DNA of 64,000 nucleotides, taken from contig OY755170.1 of NCBI GenBank assembly GCA_963576735.1, forward strand, positions 15,050,567-15,114,566, read 5' to 3'. The stretch is from Bedellia somnulentella. Lineage: Eukaryota > Arthropoda > Insecta > Lepidoptera > Bedelliidae. A program made the position numbers and the translations under genes. The notes under the pieces were generated by a model. It made no database searches. It was not told where the DNA came from and saw nothing but the letters and a program-made list of their open reading frames with translations. Positions within the stretch are counted from its first letter, which is position 1; every line of letters starts with the position of its first letter. Below, piece by piece: positions 55,995 to 64,000 of this stretch.

Positions 55995-56861
55995 CTAGAC
56001 AGTCATGGTGACATTTTTGGTGTCCTTTTCTGACTTCTTTGGTCTGCCGTCACTGATCCATTTCTCACATCTCCTTACAAAATGGCCGAGTGAGCCACAA
56101 TAATTGCACTTCCTCTTGTCTTTCCGTTTGTCATCCTTGCATTCTTGTTTGCTTTTAGCTTTGACTTCTTTCTTTCCGGATTTCACCCATAATGCTTCAG
56201 CACGACTCGTGCCTTCATCGTTTTCTTCTGTTTTCACAAGGACCTTCTCATGTGAGCATAACTGCACCGTTAGATTGTCAACTGTGCGCTCATTCTTCGT
56301 AATCAAAAGCCAACTTGACTTGAATGTCAAATATTCCGGCGGCAGTGTATCAAGAATCTTGTATATTAGTAAAACATCTGGCAGATCCATTTCTATGTCT
56401 AGAGATGTATTTAATTCGTGCCACAGATTCTTCAGCGTCGAAACATGACTAGCCATATCGTGTGTGGCGTCTTTTTTATATGAGAAAAATGTCTGGCACA
56501 TTTCGAAGCTTTTATCTACTTTACATCCACTGAAAAGTCTATGTAGCTCATCCCACATGTCCTTTGCATAGGTAAAACGCATTATTTTCTCGAGTATGTC
56601 ATCTGGCAAGTTTGACATAATCAGGACAGAAATCAAGCTATCTAGTTTATCATATTCTTGTATTTCTTTCTCATACCTCGTTTTATCTTCAGGTGTAGCA
56701 TCAACCGACAGTGCTGGCCTCGGAGTCTTTCCTTCCAACACATCTCGTGCGCCTGGTATCCCTTTTAACACCATAAAAACCCTAAACTTCCATGTATTGA
56801 ACTTTTTGGCATCAAATTCGCCAATCCGAACCTTGGATATATCAGCGATAGATTTATCCAT
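55995..56861 (-). pseudogene. Copia-2 gag
   Basis: Likely start at MDKSIADISKVRIGEFDAKK (56861), with open frame upstream. It contains FNTWKFRVFMVLKG, the YAKDMWDELHRLFSG gag block and a zinc knuckle CNYCGSLGHFVRRC near the end. It ends at TAG 55997-55995; the protease follows in the same frame. Confidence 0.88.
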
Positions 56862-56965
56862 CTTCACTGTCGCCAAGTTCTGTCGAATTTTCGGAACCGT
56901 GTTTTGGTTTAACCACCAAAACAAAAATTTGACAATTTTCAGCACCAATTTAATTCGCAAATTGA

Positions 56966-56978
56966 ATCTCTGCTACCA
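56966..56978 (-). other. Copia-2 primer-binding site
   Basis: TGGTAGCAGAG on the minus strand is complementary to the 3' end of initiator tRNA-Met and abuts the LTR. This differs from the half-tRNA site of the younger Copia. Confidence 0.82.
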
Positions 56979-57134
56979 TTTTAACGAATAATAAACTGAT
57001 GTAGGAAGTAATTACGAGTTTATTTATAAAAGTACAAGATTCAAAATAAACAAACAGAACAGATCAGATAGAAAGATGTCAAGTGTCAGCTATGATCACT
57101 TTAACCAAGAAGGTGTGAAGCTCACTTCTTAACA
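56979..57134 (-). repeat. Copia-2 5' LTR
   Basis: 156 bp; matches 49666-49860 except for a 39-base gap. Confidence 0.93.
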
Positions 57135-57164
57135 TAGACAATGAGAAAATATGTGCAGTAAAAA

Positions 57165-57575
57165 CACTGACCTCCATTATACTATATAAGTACGCTGGAC
57201 TAATTATAGGCCGGGTGACAGTGAGGCCATTTGATTTTCACCATTTTGGCGCTTACGGCAGCAGTGAAGGAACAAGGAACTAATAAAAGAGATGGGACAG
57301 GAAGATAAAATATATCGTTATAATGTTTCTGCTTAAAGGAAAGGCTAAGTTTTATCGAAACGAAACTTTACAGCACTATTGATTTATAATTGTTTCTAAA
57401 AACCATAGATATATTATGCTTTATGGTAAAAAAAACACTGGCCATTTTGCAGTTTACGTCATATTTAGTTCCTCGTTCCTTCATTGGGGGCGCTTCAAAT
57501 TGGCAGAGTAAATAGCTGTCATTTTGATACGTATCATTAGTCCAGCGTACTTATATAGTATAATGGAGGTCAGTG
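57165..57575. mobile_element. 411-bp MITE with 40-bp perfect ends inside the Gypsy
   Basis: The ends begin CACTGACCTCCATTATACTA and match perfectly for 40 bases. AGTAAAAA is duplicated at 57157-57164 and 57576-57583. Removing it restores the Gypsy frame. The 8-bp duplication points to hAT or P type. A partial relative is at 62-253. Confidence 0.93.
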
Positions 57576-57583
57576 AGTAAAAA

Positions 57584-58197
57584 ACATGAAAAAACCTGTG
57601 GATAAAAAATCTCTGCAAAGGGCTTTAGGAATGTTTAATTTTTTATGTAAATTTATACCAAACTATACTGATAAATCAAGTTGTTTGAAAGAATTACTGA
57701 AAAATGATGTAGAGTTTATTTGGAGTTTGCATCATGACAAAGCTTTTAATGAGTTGATTGCAAGTATAGTAGAAGCACCAGTTTTGAGTTTTTATGATAT
57801 AAATAAACCCTTGATGTTGAGTGTAGATGCAAGTATGAAAGGGTTGGGTGCAGTATTGATTCAAGATGGGAAACCGCTCGCATATGCATCAAAAGCATTA
57901 ACGGACTCTCAAACACGATATTCTCAGATAGAAAAAGAACTCTTGGCAGTTTGTTTTGGTGTAGAAAAGTTTAGACAATATGTATTTGGAAAAGATAATG
58001 TAGTTGTACAAACGGACCATAAGCCATTATTAGGGATATTTAATAAGCCGCTGCATAAGATTCCAACTACGTTACAAAGAATGATGTTGCGTTTACAATC
58101 TTTTAGATTAAATTTGGTTCACACACCTGGTAAATATATGTACATAGCCGACACTTTGTCTAGGGACTTATATGTACATAGCCGACACTTTGTCTAG
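57584..58197 (+). pseudogene. Gypsy RNase H
   Basis: Joins 49665 through 57140-57164. Contains LQRALGMFNFLCKFIPNYTD, then LMLSVDASMKGLGAVLIQDG (Asp), YSQIEKELLAVCFGVEKFRQ (Glu), VVVQTDHKPLLGIF (Asp) and LVHTPGKYMYIADTLSRD. A 34-bp tandem duplication at 58135-58202 breaks the frame here. Confidence 0.93.
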
Positions 58198-58202
58198 GGA
58201 CT
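58135..58202 (+). repeat. 34-bp tandem duplication in Gypsy pol
   Basis: The unit containing ATGTACATAGCCGACACTTT occurs twice, exactly 34 bases apart, and shifts the frame by one. Confidence 0.95.
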
Positions 58203-58951
58203 TTACAGCGGAAAGTTGTGATAAGGAAACATCATTTGACGACGTCGTATATCAGGTAGCAATGTTGATAGATAATTTACCAATAAGCAAAGATAATTGG
58301 AAAATATTATCAGAGTACTATGAAAAAGATAGAAATATGATTAATTTAAGAAAATTCATACAATTAGGTTGGCCTGAGTATAAAAATTTGCCAGAAGGGT
58401 TAAAACCTTATTTTTCGTTTAGAGATGAATTAGCGGTTGTAAAAGAATTAGTTTTTAAAGGAGATCGGATTGTAGTTCCGATGAATCTTAAATGGAAAAT
58501 GTTAGAAAAAATGCACACTGGTCATCCAGATATAAATAGAATGGTAAGTCGAGCTGAATTAACGATGTTTTGGGTTGGTATAAATCAGGATATAAAACGT
58601 TATGTTTACAGTTGCACAGTATGTCAGAAATATCAAAATAATAAGGTTAGGTGTGTTTTGAAATATAAGGATGTACCCACTTTACCGTGGTCAGAAGTAG
58701 GTTGTGATATTTTTGAGTTGAATGGAAAATATTATCTTGTAGTAGTTGATGCTTTATCCCTTTACATTGAAATGAGTCGACTCAATGATTTGCGTGCTGT
58801 TTCGGTAATTGATTGTTTGAAATCGATATTTGCAAGGCACGGTATACCAGTTGTTGTAAATACGGATGGAGCTTTATGTTTTGATTGTAGTTTATTTAAA
58901 GATTTTAGTAAAAAATGGAATTTCACTCATATAATTTCTAGTCCGCATTAT
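58172..58951 (+). pseudogene. Gypsy integrase, first part
   Basis: Zinc domain HTGHPDINRM ... CTVCQKYQ; core with VGCDIFELNGKYYLVVVDAL (first Asp) and VVVNTDGALCFDCSLFKDFS (second Asp region), ending ISSPHY where a LINE end inserted. Confidence 0.92.
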
Positions 58952-59278
58952 TATATATTATTATATTAGATGGGCGATAAGCGCCACGGGTTTCCGCACT
59001 GAGCCCGGCATGGCAAGCCATTGTACGTGGACCAAGTGGTCATTTAATTCTCCCAACCTAATTCCGTCCAGAAGGCGAGTAGCTTATCCAGGTCAGCTAC
59101 TGCCTCTGGGAGCGACTTTATGGATCCTATCGTGTTATAGCGGATATCGGCTACCCCCGTGCATTCCTGGAGCACGTGAGCAACCGTTTCGTCAGCTTCC
59201 ATGCACGCTCGGCACATGGGGCTGTCGGTAATGCCTATAGTGTATAAGTGTTTATTTAGTGTGGTATGTCCTGTAAGA
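58952..59278 (-). mobile_element. 5'-truncated LINE end
   Basis: CTAGTCCGCATTAT is duplicated at 58938-58951 and 59279-59292 (14 bp). The A/T tail lies at the left, so the copy is antisense. The minus-strand frame has LTGHTTLNKHLYTIGIT and the zinc motif CRACMEADETVAHVLQEC, the usual LINE C-terminus. Confidence 0.92.
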
Positions 59279-59292
59279 CTAGTCCGCATTAT

Positions 59293-59432
59293 CCACAATC
59301 AAATGGGTTAGCTGAAAGTACAGTGAAAGTGATGAAAAATATTTTGAAAAAATCAATAGATGCTAAAGAAGATTTTTATTTAGCTTTGCTTAATCAAAGA
59401 ACCACGCCAAAAGAAAAAAGAAGATCACCAAC
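59293..59432 (+). pseudogene. Gypsy integrase, middle part
   Basis: PHYPQSNGLAESTVKVMKNI contains the catalytic Glu region, followed by DFYLALLNQRTTPKEKRRSP at the viral insertion site. Confidence 0.92.
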
Positions 59433-60653
59433 AGGGTTCGTTAGGTCGAAATGGGTTAAAAGCTCTCTCCTATTATAATCAGAGTTCAAAGGCCCGTTGA
59501 TTGCTGCGTTAACAAATTTTTCAGCTAATTCCAGGGACCTAGTGATAGGCTCATTAATCACATTTCGGCGTGCAGTGGGAGTTTGCAAGGTAACGGTTTG
59601 CTCTATATTCAAGAAATAGCAAAATTTCTTGAGCTCCATATAATTCATATCATCTGCTTTCGGAATGAGCGCAGGTATCAGGCCATGACATGAGTCAAGA
59701 TAGCTGGCACTTCTGTGATCATCCCGTAGTCCAACTTGTACTGCATCGTCATACAAGTTAAATCTACTTTCCCTCTCACTTCTGTCTTCACTACCACAGC
59801 AAGTGCAATCTGTGGAAAAGAGGCTGTGATTCTGCTCAGTGTGATTTCTTTTGCCGCCATCTCAACCCTTTCGCCTCTCTTACGACGAGACACTTCTTCG
59901 TCTGAGTCGCTCTTTATGCCATATGTCCTAATCTTGGTCTGAAGCGCTTCTTTGACTTCTTTATCTATTGTTAATAATATTTTCCTCAAGTTATTGCCCC
60001 TGGTTAAGAATAGTGTTGTTAAGAAAAGAACGTCGTTTGCTAGGTTGGCCTTTTCTGACACAGTGAAAGTGAGACTGTCCAGAGTCAAATTCCATTCCTT
60101 TGTTCTGTTCGTCTCATTGAATTTGGCAACAGCCTTAGCCATTTCAGCAATGACAACCACAGGGTGGAACCCCTCATAAGCCATGAGTCTCACTAAAGAA
60201 GAGGTAGCGTCAAAATTAATCTTTCTGACCTTGCCGATTATAGCAGCCCTTACCATGTCATAGTCAGTTGGGTTGACAATGCTAATTTGACTATCAGCAA
60301 TGTCATCCCTAGTGCTTGTGTCCAGTTGCAAAAATCCATGGAGGATGTCCCATTCACCAACTTCTGAGGTGTCGGCAATATCATCAAATCCGCTTCCTCC
60401 ACTGGCCTGGCTCTTTTTCTTAGGCGTTTCAGGAGGAGGCTTAGTCAAATCAGCGGGGTTAGCGTAAATGGCCTCCCTTCTCTTTGGTTCAGGACTGCGT
60501 GGCCCTTTACCTTCCCCCCAGCATGGCCTGGTACAGCTGGCATCAGCGGTTCTGGGTTTGCCTTGGCGTCGGATGATTGATGTCCAGAGCTCATGATTCT
60601 ATACTTGTCTTTCTATTTGTTTTAATACTAGGTCTGTGTGTCTTTTTTTTCAG
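59433..60653 (-). other. Endogenous viral element: phenuivirus-like nucleocapsid, degraded
   Basis: Antisense insertion in the Gypsy integrase gene. The frame runs from ATG about 60592 down to 59433 in three blocks, with slips in a G-run near 60505 and between 59680 and 59756. The central block resembles the phlebovirus/tenuivirus nucleocapsid family: LMAYEGFHPVVVI, FLTRGNNLRKIL, KIRTYGIKSDSD, ITLSRITASFPQIA. A C-terminal helix pair follows. It is longer than typical members (about 380 versus about 250 residues), with a basic/Pro-rich N-terminal extension and a charged insert after KSDSD. The C-terminus is cut off. The flanks carry a 15-bp near-duplication (59418-59432 and 60654-60668, 13 of 15 identical). 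In known viruses this protein coats genomic RNA. Confidence 0.78.
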
Positions 60654-60909
60654 AAGAAGTTCACCAGCTGCTTGTCTGATGGGTAGAAATTTAAGAACTA
60701 ACATTCCTTGTACATATAATAGTTTGAAACCAAAATTTAGTATCAATGATGTTATTAAATTAAAACGAGCTGAAAAATTAAGAATGGAGAAATATTATAA
60801 CAGAAAGGCTTGTAAAAGACCAGAATACTTTCAAGGTCAATCAGTTAATTTTAAAAGACTTCCTAATTGTTCATGGGAACCGGGCATCATATTAGGGAAT
60901 AGTGGTTAT
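60654..60909 (+). pseudogene. Gypsy integrase, C-terminal part
   Basis: Resumes RRSSPAACLMGRNLRTNIPC in the same frame as before the viral insertion, then INDVIKLKRAEKLRMEKYYN, FKRLPNCSWEPGIILGNSGY. It is cut by the TTAT-flanked element. Confidence 0.92.
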
Positions 60910-61750
60910 GGGCATTTCTACGGGCAGTATCAATTGAGCTACTGCTGTGCAAAAAGTATCTTATAATTATAATGACATACTTCAAAAAAATCACACGACT
61001 TTTAAGGGCTTTTGACTCCATGGAGAGCATTTCTAAAAGATTGTTATACTTTATTTAAACTCTGAAAAAAAAACCTAAACTTTGAAAACGGGGAAAATTG
61101 GGCCAAAAAAGTCGTGTCGGGATTCCAGAATTGACTCGATATTGCTTCATAACTTTTTTTATAATACCTTCATAGTTAAAAATCTTACATTCCCAGAACA
61201 TGGAATAGACGATCAATCTATATAAGTAAATATATTTAATGTAACTACTTGGGTTTTAATACAATAACACTTTATAACTTTGTCGGAAGCTTCGGTCTCA
61301 ATTCGCTGAAATTTACTTTTGTCTACCTACATCACTAACTAAGCTCAGTACGAACGTCACTAGCTGGTTCCCACAAACTGCCGATAGCGCCCGAGCGGCT
61401 ATTGAGTAGCATTTTTCGAAGGTACGAAAGTAGTCGGTAATTTTTGGATCGTGTCATTTCTGAAATCGGTGAGTTACATAAATTATGACTATAAAAGTAT
61501 TTACAACGATTATTGCTCAATTTATCGACTAGTTTAGTTATATCTTCCTATGTATTTTGAATAAATAGCTTCAAATTGTATAATTTATGAGTTATTTGGT
61601 GAAATGTGTTATTTCCCCAATTCGGTGGGTCTCAATTACCTGGAAAATTGAGCACCGAATTGAGAAAACTTACACCGATTTGAAATTTTACTATGCTTTT
61701 AAGAATTTACTATAAAGATTTGATGAAAATTAGCTTAAATAAGCAAAAAT

Positions 61751-61995
61751 TACATACATATACTCACGGCTATATTTCCCTAGAAGGGGTTGCCAGAACT
61801 AAGGAATCATAAATTCCTCAGCCACTTTTGGAAGTTGAGTGGGGAAAAGATGGTAAAAATAAAGGTTTTTGGTGATGGGTCTCCAACCGCATCGCCCAAA
61901 AATCCAAAAAAAAACCCCAATACCCTTAGTCGCCTCTTACGACACCCGTGGGAAGAAAGGGGTAGCGACATTCTAAACTGGCACTACACGGCTAA
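61751..61995 (+). repeat. CATACATA/ACACGGCT repeat, copy A
   Basis: ATACATATACTCACGGCTAT at the start, GGTGATGGGTCTCCAACCGC in the body, GCACTACACGGCT at the end. Matches copy B at 62203-62428. Confidence 0.85.
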
Positions 61996-62202
61996 AAATT
62001 ACTTTACCAATATATGCTTCATGTTTCTAATATTATATCCCAAAACACGTACATTAAAAAAAACAAAGCTGAACTTGCTTATGACCAATGCATAATCCAC
62101 TGTGACTTTGGTCAGAACTATTGCACGAAGTACGCTAACGAAATAGCAGGAATGGGATACGATGGAAGTAGCAGGCAACAAATATCCTAACACACATCAC
62201 TT

Positions 62203-62428
62203 ATTTACTATATACATACATACATATACTCACGGGGGAATTATCAATTCCTCAGCCTCTTTTGGAAGTTGAGTGGGGAAAAGATGGTATAAATAAAGGT
62301 TTTTGGTGATGGGTCTTCAACCGCATCGCCCAAAAATCCAATAAAATGCCCCAATACCCTTAGTCACCTCTTACGACACCCATGGGTAGAAAGGGGTAGC
62401 GACATTCTAAGCCGGCTCTACACGGCTT
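62203..62428 (+). repeat. CATACATA/ACACGGCT repeat, copy B
   Basis: Begins TACTATATACATACATACAT and ends CGGCTCTACACGGC; collinear with copy A. Confidence 0.85.
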
Positions 62429-62679
62429 ACTTACTAAACGAAACATGGAAACCTCGTTACCCAATCATTCTGTACTGTAAGTGAATGTCTTAGGTACGAT
62501 GCTGTACGATTTTTAGAAGATGAAATATCTGATATACATTATTTTTTTATATCCGATTCACCTTCAGCTCAGTATTGCAACCGAAAAATCTTTTTTATCA
62601 TGACTTGTCTTCACTAGCATTTTCTTAGCCTTGCGTCGGATGGAACTATGTATAGTGTATAGTATAACTATGTACAGAG

Positions 62680-62860
62680 CATGGGCATGGTAAAGGAGCG
62701 CCTGATGGCGTTGGAGGATGCCTTAAAAGTACGGCTGATAAAATAGTATGGCATCCTGGTATTGACAACTTTCGTGAATCTTTTGAAAAAACATGTCAAT
62801 AACATCAAAATCGAAGTGGTCGATGAGTCTGGCATTTTGAAAAAGGAAATGCTTGATTAA
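62680..62860 (+). pseudogene. GKGAPDGVGG-motif transposon protein fragment
   Basis: One frame reads EHGHGKGAPDGVGGCLKSTA, DKIVWHPGIDNFRESFEK before a stop. The GKGAPDGVGGxxKRxAD pattern recurs in uncharacterised invertebrate mobile-element proteins. I cannot name the family. It lies within the TTAT-flanked element and may be its own remnant. Confidence 0.55.
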
Positions 62861-63340
62861 TCTATAATGTAGGTAGTATTGAAATATTATTGATATCTAG
62901 ATGCTCATTTGTTGTACTACTTAAGTAATCTTTTGATAAGTACAGTTTGTTAAATTGTTAAACTAGTTCCTGGTATTTTTGTAGTTCCTGGTATAGCACA
63001 ACGGTGTTTTTATTTTGTGAAATTTCTTCTTTATATAAAAATTAATGATATTTAAGCTATTCGAGTTACTTAAAATGATGATCTCGCTATGCTAATAGTG
63101 ATAAAACGAAGTTAATTTATTAAATAAATAGCATTTATAAGATTGTCTTTTTTTACTTTCATGTTGTTGCTGCAATAAATTAGTTTTATTTCTGATTATG
63201 TATCAGTATTTTCAATATAAAATTACACCGTCAATAAATAAAATCAAGCATGTTTCGGTATTTTTTAGTAACCATTACATTATTTCTCTAATAGGTGACA
63301 GCGTTTCTTATTTCGCTAGAACATTTTCTGAATTTGTTGT
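62861..63340. other. No gene seen
   Basis: AT-rich inner part of the TTAT-flanked element. Confidence 0.5.
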
Positions 63341-63603
63341 ACTATATTCCAATTCGGTTGTTCATTTTCTAAATTCGCTGCCATGTATTCCAATTCGGTG
63401 ACCCATTTTGTCAATTCGGTGCTTTCTCAATACGGTGATTAACTTTTCTCATAAACCACTTTACGAAAACTGGTGCCAATGCTTTATTTATATTAAGTAT
63501 ACAATATACTTCAGACTTCATTATAAAATTACTTTATAAAACCTTATTTCAATTTCAGCACCGAATTGAGAAAAACACGGGCCTTCTGTAGAAATGCCCT
63601 TAT

Positions 63604-63849
63604 CCAAGATCCTATTACGTCCAATCAGATATTAATGATGGTAGGTATAGGAGAAACGAAATACATATTGCTCCTCGAATGGAAAATGTTGAAATACAAC
63701 AGCGTAATTGTGAGAACGCGTTATCAAATAATAATAATGTTATAACTGAGATCCCAAAATCGGCCAATACTATCTCTGAGATAGTTCCTGTAGTGTCAAG
63801 GTATGGCCGAGTGATAAAGAAGCCTGTTAGGTTTGGATATGATTGTTGA
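63604..63849 (+). pseudogene. Gypsy pol C-terminus
   Basis: Resumes PRSYYVQSDINDGRYRRNEI, with the usual RRN.iHI block before the end, then SRYGRVIKKPVRFGYDC and a stop at 63847-63849. Confidence 0.92.
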
Positions 63850-63972
63850 TTTTATTTATATTTTGCTGATGTTTGTTGAACTAGTTGACTAGGTTTTAAT
63901 TTAATTTTCCTTGTGTTAGTACTTTGTTTGTTTTGTTTCATTGTTTGTATTAAAACTACATAAAGGGAAAGA

Positions 63973-64000
63973 TGTTGTATATAGTTTATGGTTATATTCT
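63973..64000 (+). repeat. Gypsy 3' LTR, first 28 bases
   Basis: TGTTGTATATAGTTTATGGT matches 47525 onward, preceded by the purine tract AAAGGGAAAGA. The rest lies beyond the window. Confidence 0.92.

Larger units (their letters stand above)
49666..57134 (-). mobile_element. Decayed Copia retrotransposon inside the Gypsy
   Basis: LTRs at 49666-49860 and 56979-57134 are flanked by TAGAC at 49661-49665 and 57135-57139. The right LTR lacks 39 bases present in the left one. Genes run right to left: gag, protease, integrase, reverse transcriptase, RNase H. A Transib-like element splits the protease. Removing the Copia restores the Gypsy frame. Confidence 0.95.
60910..63599. mobile_element. TTAT-flanked DNA element with GGGCATTTCTAC ends
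   Basis: The ends GGGCATTTCTAC and GTAGAAATGCCC are flanked by TTAT at 60906-60909 and 63600-63603. Removing one TTAT copy restores the Gypsy frame. CAATTCGGTG motifs in both orientations cluster near both ends. It carries two copies of a short repeat and one transposon-like frame. Superfamily not identified. Confidence 0.85.
47525..64000 (+). mobile_element. Gypsy retrotransposon with many nested insertions, open at right edge
   Basis: The 5' LTR (47525-47692), gag-pol pieces in order, a polypurine tract AAAGGGAAAGA at 63962-63972 and the first 28 bases of the 3' LTR are present. The coding pieces lie at 47788-49665, 57140-57164, 57584-58951, 59293-59432, 60654-60909 and 63604-63849. Everything between is later insertion. 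Without insertions the element would be about 5 kb; no env-like frame is seen. Confidence 0.93.

Noticed and set aside
59433..60653. Viral insertion read as an intact, domesticated viral gene
   Set aside because: At least two frame changes and a missing C-terminus argue against a protein product of full length.
60577..60966. 129-residue frame as one gene
   Set aside because: It is the Gypsy integrase C-terminus joined by chance to the antisense of the viral insertion on one side and to a DNA element on the other.
62208..62230. Short direct repeats as a CRISPR-like array
   Set aside because: Simple CATACATA repeats at the start of a dispersed eukaryotic repeat; no regular spacers anywhere in the window.

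Overview
The window reads as nuclear DNA of an insect, most probably a moth or butterfly. It is AT-rich and has spliced genes with GT-AG introns. Nearly every reading frame belongs to a transposable element, and several short repeats (the 'acatacatacatatactcacg' family, tRNA-type SINEs, a Lep1-like tail) look lepidopteran. The species cannot be named from the sequence alone.

Only one ordinary host gene is convincing: an ATF-2-type bZIP transcription factor on the minus strand (five coding exons, 23894 down to 15815). Its N-terminal C2H2 finger, the TPTPTRF phosphorylation block and a C-terminal basic-zipper are spliced in consistent phase and give a 574-codon frame. Its introns hold a SINE, a TATTTCACCA MITE, and an AATT-flanked MITE into which a mariner and a PIF/Harbinger remnant have inserted.

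Layout, left to right: MITE and SINE fragments (1-550); a decayed hAT (895-3402); a multi-exon Mutator-like transposase/YqaJ nuclease gene broken by a hAT insertion (3570-8766); a Transib-like scrap (9258-9900); a pogo-type transposon split by a LINE (10066-14639); a piggyBac remnant (14733-15396); Atf-2 (15815-23894); a LINE scrap; a BED-finger hAT split by a second, ZMYM-type hAT (24866-30776); a LINE endonuclease scrap and a SWIM-finger element (31223-33140); a CR1/Jockey-like LINE split by a pogo element (34030-39175); a SINE; a non-autonomous hAT carrying a young Copia with identical LTRs (40628-45725); and a Gypsy element that starts at 47525 and runs off the right edge.

The Gypsy has been hit at least five times. 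A minus-strand Copia (49666-57134) lies in it; that Copia carries a Transib-like element (52723-55747), which itself carries an AATT-flanked TIR element (53332-54562). The other hits are a MITE (57165-57575), a LINE 3' end (58952-59278), an endogenous viral insertion (59433-60653) and a TTAT-flanked DNA element (60910-63599). For most of these the target-site duplication can be read directly, and removing one copy restores the interrupted reading frame, so the order of insertion is well supported.

The most unusual item is the viral insertion. It is an antisense, frameshifted open frame resembling the phlebovirus/tenuivirus nucleocapsid family. Its 5' end looks like the end of a cap-snatched bunyaviral mRNA: a short non-viral leader followed by a near-consensus ACACA terminus. 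The Transib-like element, whose ends begin with the RSS heptamer CACAGTG, and the Mutator-like/YqaJ gene also merit attention.
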